Origin: CBDBJR01 sp965206445
GTDB lineage: Bacteria > Pseudomonadota > Gammaproteobacteria > Arenicellales > Poriferihabitantaceae
Reading direction: 5' to 3'
NCBI GenBank assembly: GCA_965206445.1
Contig: CBDBJR010000001.1
Location: 186,001 to 250,000 of the forward strand
DNA: 64,000 nt
Made by a program: the position numbers and the translations under genes. Below are positions 61,166-64,000 of the stretch, piece after piece (positions within the stretch are counted from its first letter, which is position 1; the number at the start of each line of letters is the position of its first letter). The notes under the pieces were generated by a model that saw only the letters and a program-made list of their open reading frames with translations, was not told the DNA's origin and searched no databases.

Positions 61166-62779
61166 CTATTTCTTAACATTTCGATAAAAAACCAAATCGA
61201 AGTTCGGGCCGTTCACAAAACCGCTAATATTCTTTTGTAGAACGGATTGCTCATTCAACTGGTACATGATCGAAAACGGTCCTTCCTGTTGCACTCGACG
61301 TTGCAGGTCTTGATAAAGTTTCTCTCTTTTCACCAGGTCCAGCTCTCTCGCAGCCGCATCGGTCATTGCCGTAACCTCAGGATTTGACCAGGCTGTTCGC
61401 CAGGCCAGCTTTCCGGTAAGTTTTGCTTCATCACGGTTATCCGGATTATGGGCAAACGAATCCGCATTGGAATGCGGGTCACCATAGTCTGGTGACCAGC
61501 GAGCAATCAGAAGCTCATGCTTTCGCGCACGATATTTTGGCCAGAGGGTTTTTCCTTCGGCGAGGACGATTTCGGCTTTGATGCCAACTTTGGACAGATT
61601 TTGTTGAATGGCCTGGGCTATATCCGGGTACGGCGAATCTTTTAATGTGTCAAGCGTAACGGTGAATCCGTCACCATGCCCAGCCGCACTAATCAGTGCT
61701 TTGGCCTTCTCCAAATCCAGATTAAAGGGTTTTTCTTCGAGCGCACCCCAGAAACCGGCTGGCCAAAACGCCTGATGAACGCTAAATTGACCTTGAAGGA
61801 AAGAGTTGGCCATGCCATCGTAATCGATAACATAATGCAGGGCTTGTCGGATCTCAGGCTTCCCCAGAATCGGATGCTTATCGTTAGAGACCAGGTAAAT
61901 CAGCCCGGCTTTTGCCGCGGTTTTAACCGTAACTTTGCCAGCTGCAAGCACGCCCTTGATCTGATCCGGTGTGAGGTTTCGGGCAATATCAACATCTCCC
62001 TTTTCCACTAACAAACGTTGTGCCGCGGGCTCAGCTATGTGGCGCAAGATAATACGCTTCATCGCCGGGGCGCCATGACGATAGTTCGGATTGGACTCGA
62101 GCGAAACCAGCTCATTGGCTTTCCAGCTCTTGAGGACAAACGCCCCGGAACCGGCGCTGTGATTTTTCAACCAGTCGTAGCCTAAATCTCCGTCTTTTTC
62201 ATGGCTCATTACCAGTTTCTTGTCGACCACGGAACCCACCCCTGCTGACAACGCATTTAAGACCAAACCGGGCGACAGGTCAGCCTCAATAGTTAATGAC
62301 ACAGTGCTGTCATCAACCGCCTTCACCAGAGTATCGACGTTATCCGGGGTCCATCCAAGCTGGGTGAAAAGAAACACCGGAGTCTTGGCCAGTTTAATTA
62401 CCCTTTGCAGCGAGAACGCAACGTCCTCTGCGGTGACCGCATTACCCGAGTGAAACACCTGCCCGGGGCGAATCTTCAACGTAACATTTTTGCCGTCCTG
62501 ACTCACGACATAGCTTTCAGCAACACCACCAACAAGATTTGATAAATCTTCCGGCTCGTACATCATGACCCGGTCATAGATGTTGGCAATTAACTCACCG
62601 CCGGAGAATTCAAACACTTCGGCCGGATCAAGCGTAATAATGTCGCTGATATCCTTTGCCACCACCAGCGTATCGCCAGGCGTGTCCGCGCGCACGGTAA
62701 TGGACAGGCTCATTGAAATAATGGCCAACGTAGCAATAAAACCTGCGGCCAAGAGCCGACGTTGTCGTAGTTTCATCAT
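61166..62779 (-). CDS. Extracellular solute-binding protein of the peptide importer (SBP_bac_5)
   Basis: 537 residues with a signal peptide (LLAAGFIATLAIISMSLSITVRA). The family start LVVAKDISDIITLDPAEVFEFSGGELIANIYDRVMMYEPED is recognisable (core ITLDPAEVFEFSGGEL), followed by the long type-5 binding domain including YKVSNDK-like LVSNDKHPILGKPEIRQALHYVIDYD and WSPDYGDPHSNADSFAHNPD. It captures oligo- or dipeptides, or possibly opines or glutathione, for the permease pair. A GAGGAGA-like ribosome site precedes the ATG. Base composition is lower in GC than the chromosomal core, suggesting acquisition. Confidence 0.93.
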   Translation of the reverse strand: MMKLRQRRLLAAGFIATLAIISMSLSITVRADTPGDTLVVAKDISDIITLDPAEVFEFSGGELIANIYDRVMMYEPEDLSNLVGGVAESYVVSQDGKNVTLKIRPGQVFHSGNAVTAEDVAFSLQRVIKLAKTPVFLFTQLGWTPDNVDTLVKAVDDSTVSLTIEADLSPGLVLNALSAGVGSVVDKKLVMSHEKDGDLGYDWLKNHSAGSGAFVLKSWKANELVSLESNPNYRHGAPAMKRIILRHIAEPAAQRLLVEKGDVDIARNLTPDQIKGVLAAGKVTVKTAAKAGLIYLVSNDKHPILGKPEIRQALHYVIDYDGMANSFLQGQFSVHQAFWPAGFWGALEEKPFNLDLEKAKALISAAGHGDGFTVTLDTLKDSPYPDIAQAIQQNLSKVGIKAEIVLAEGKTLWPKYRARKHELLIARWSPDYGDPHSNADSFAHNPDNRDEAKLTGKLAWRTAWSNPEVTAMTDAAARELDLVKREKLYQDLQRRVQQEGPFSIMYQLNEQSVLQKNISGFVNGPNFDLVFYRNVKK

Positions 62780-62939
62780 TTTCTCCTCACTGAATTACAG
62801 TTGTTGAATTACATGAATGCAGTATTCACTACTGGCAGGCAAAATCAGTAGAAATCCTACTGGTTATTTTTTATATGTCAAGAATTTTATGCTATATTGC
62901 TGACACCTTGTAATTGCCGCGAGCAAGAAAACGTTGTCA
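62780..62939. promoter_or_regulatory. Divergent promoter region with operator-like inverted repeat
   Basis: 160 AT-rich bases between the divergent importer operon and the peptidase. CAGTAG (62846-62851) and CTACTG (62857-62862) form an inverted repeat with a five-base spacer; ACTACTGG occurs again at about 62828-62836. A TATATT -10 candidate for the plus strand lies at 62893-62898. The repeats may be a shared regulator site. Confidence 0.4.
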
Positions 62940-64000
62940 ATGGCCAGAACTACTGAGACTCCGTGGAGTGCAACCCCTTCGGGGCAACGGCGTGCCCGCT
63001 CCCTGGGTCTTGATTTTCAAGGGCAACCCGGACACCACAACAGCATTACCGATGTGCCAGGCGTGGGCGTCGGTTACGCGACTATTATCCGGGGGAATGG
63101 TCGGTTAACCGTGGGTAAGGGGCCGGTTCGCACGGGGGTAACGGCGATCCTGCCCAGGCCAACCGAGCATATTCACTGTCCGGTATTTGGCTCCTGTTTC
63201 AGTTTCAATGGGTATGGTGAACTCACCGGCGCACATATTCTGGATGAGATCGGTCGCTTTTCGCTGCCCCTGACCATCACCAACACGCACTCCTGTGGCA
63301 CAACCCGGGACGCGACACTTAAATGGGCGGCAGAAAAATCCCCGGGACTGTTTAAAGACAGCTTTGGGTTGCCCCTTGCGGCGGAAACCTACGATGGCTT
63401 TCTCAATGACATCAACGGATTCCATGTCACAACCAGGCACGTGTACGAAGCCATTAGCAGTGCAGCCTTTGGTGCCATCGAAGAAGGCAGCGTGGGTGGG
63501 GGGACGGGGATGAAAGCCTTCGGATTTAAAGCAGGGTCAGGCACTTCCTCTCGTGTTATTAATTACGCCACCGGGAATGTGGTCGTTGGTGTATTTGTCC
63601 AGGCAAATTTCGGCAATAGAAAGGATTTGACCATCCTGGGAAAACGAATCGGACATTTGCTTGCGGAGCCGGCAATGATTGAAGCCACTCCCGATACGAG
63701 TTTGAGTTCCATCATTGCCGTTATCGCAACCGATGCCCCCCTGTTACCACATCAGCTCAAGCGGATAGCGAAACGCACGACACTGGGATTGGCGCGCACC
63801 GGGTCAATCGGGAACAATCGTTCCGGCGACATATTCATCGCCTTTTCAACCGCAAACCGTGACGCGCTAACATTATCCGGATCGTCCATTTCCAGTGCCC
63901 GTTTCCTGGATGACGAATACCTGAACCCGCTATTCGAAGGCACCGTTCAAGCAACCGAGGAAGCCATCCTGAATAGTCTTGTGGCGAACGAGTCGATGAC
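62940..64000 (+). CDS. P1-family peptidase (DmpA/BapA-like), cut by window edge
   Basis: At least 353 residues from ATG 62940, still open at the window end. Motifs: NSITDVPGVGVGYATII, THSCGTTRDATLKWA-type segment, EEGSVGGGTGMKAFGFKAG, GVFVQANFGNR, SIIAVIATDAPLLPHQLKR and NNRSGDIFIAFST. These are the Ntn-hydrolase P1 family; the nucleophile is the Ser of the SSIIAV block after self-cleavage. The residue before it is Ser, where DmpA has Gly. Family enzymes release N-terminal amino acids, including D- and beta-amino acids. Divergent from a peptide importer. Confidence 0.92.
   Translation, partial: MARTTETPWSATPSGQRRARSLGLDFQGQPGHHNSITDVPGVGVGYATIIRGNGRLTVGKGPVRTGVTAILPRPTEHIHCPVFGSCFSFNGYGELTGAHILDEIGRFSLPLTITNTHSCGTTRDATLKWAAEKSPGLFKDSFGLPLAAETYDGFLNDINGFHVTTRHVYEAISSAAFGAIEEGSVGGGTGMKAFGFKAGSGTSSRVINYATGNVVVGVFVQANFGNRKDLTILGKRIGHLLAEPAMIEATPDTSLSSIIAVIATDAPLLPHQLKRIAKRTTLGLARTGSIGNNRSGDIFIAFSTANRDALTLSGSSISSARFLDDEYLNPLFEGTVQATEEAILNSLVANESM

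Overview
The window is about 64 kb of GC-rich chromosomal DNA. Gene content points to a gammaproteobacterium: surE-pcm-yqaA-nlpD, msbA-lpxK, a PBP1b-type penicillin-binding protein, soluble transhydrogenase, DegQ/MucD, and RmuC next to an M48 lipoprotein protease. It includes the dnaA-dnaN-gyrB replication region, so a chromosomal origin is probably inside it. No rRNA, tRNA, CRISPR array or complete insertion sequence was recognised.

Layout. 1-5.0 kb: a COG3146 acyltransferase cut by the window edge, an AT-rich HNH nuclease islet, an M48 protease and RmuC. 5.1-10.3 kb: a membrane protein, an MTHFR-like protein and surE-pcm-yqaA-nlpD with no rpoS after it. 10.3-12.8 kb: small conserved genes and a truncated phytanoyl-CoA-dioxygenase-like gene. 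12.9-17.4 kb: an ABC-2 exporter pair, then lpxK-msbA. 17.7-22.1 kb: electron-transfer flavoprotein genes (etfBA) and a dimethylglycine/sarcosine dehydrogenase-like flavoenzyme that would feed them. 22.2-28.2 kb: dnaA (with ten collagen-like Gly-X-Y triplets in its linker), DnaA-box-like sites, dnaN, a pair of parS-like sites where recF would be expected, and gyrB. 28.2-44 kb: HD protein, PBP1b, AI-2E-type permease, OsmC, trpC-trpG-trpE (no trpD), rpe, DegQ, a class V PLP enzyme, an NYN protein, sthA, an RDD protein and a small secreted protein.

44-56 kb is the most unusual part. A tricarballylate-dehydrogenase-like gene (tcuA) is followed by what reads as a decayed tandem array of one unit: leader, MttB-family methyltransferase, TMADH/old-yellow-enzyme-type flavoprotein. 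Only the last copy (50.7-54.3 kb) is intact, followed by a TPP-dependent acetolactate-synthase-like gene. The two upstream copies survive as short fragments with shared internal deletions. They are interrupted by AT-rich genes: a Schlafen/AlbA_2-type ATP-binding protein, a broken second copy of its 3' end, and an AAA ATPase + RloB pair resembling the AbiL phage-defence module. Catabolic gene remnants therefore flank an accumulating defence island.

56-64 kb: a VOC + SnoaL fusion protein, then a complete oligopeptide/dipeptide ABC importer operon (substrate-binding protein, two permeases, two ATPases) divergent from a P1-family (DmpA-like) aminopeptidase that runs off the window end, suggesting uptake and hydrolysis of small peptides.

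A recurring theme is methylated-amine and one-carbon metabolism: DMGDH/SARDH-like enzyme, ETF, MTHFR-like protein, MttB homolog, TMADH-like protein, and possibly the HD protein. The substrates cannot be fixed from sequence alone.
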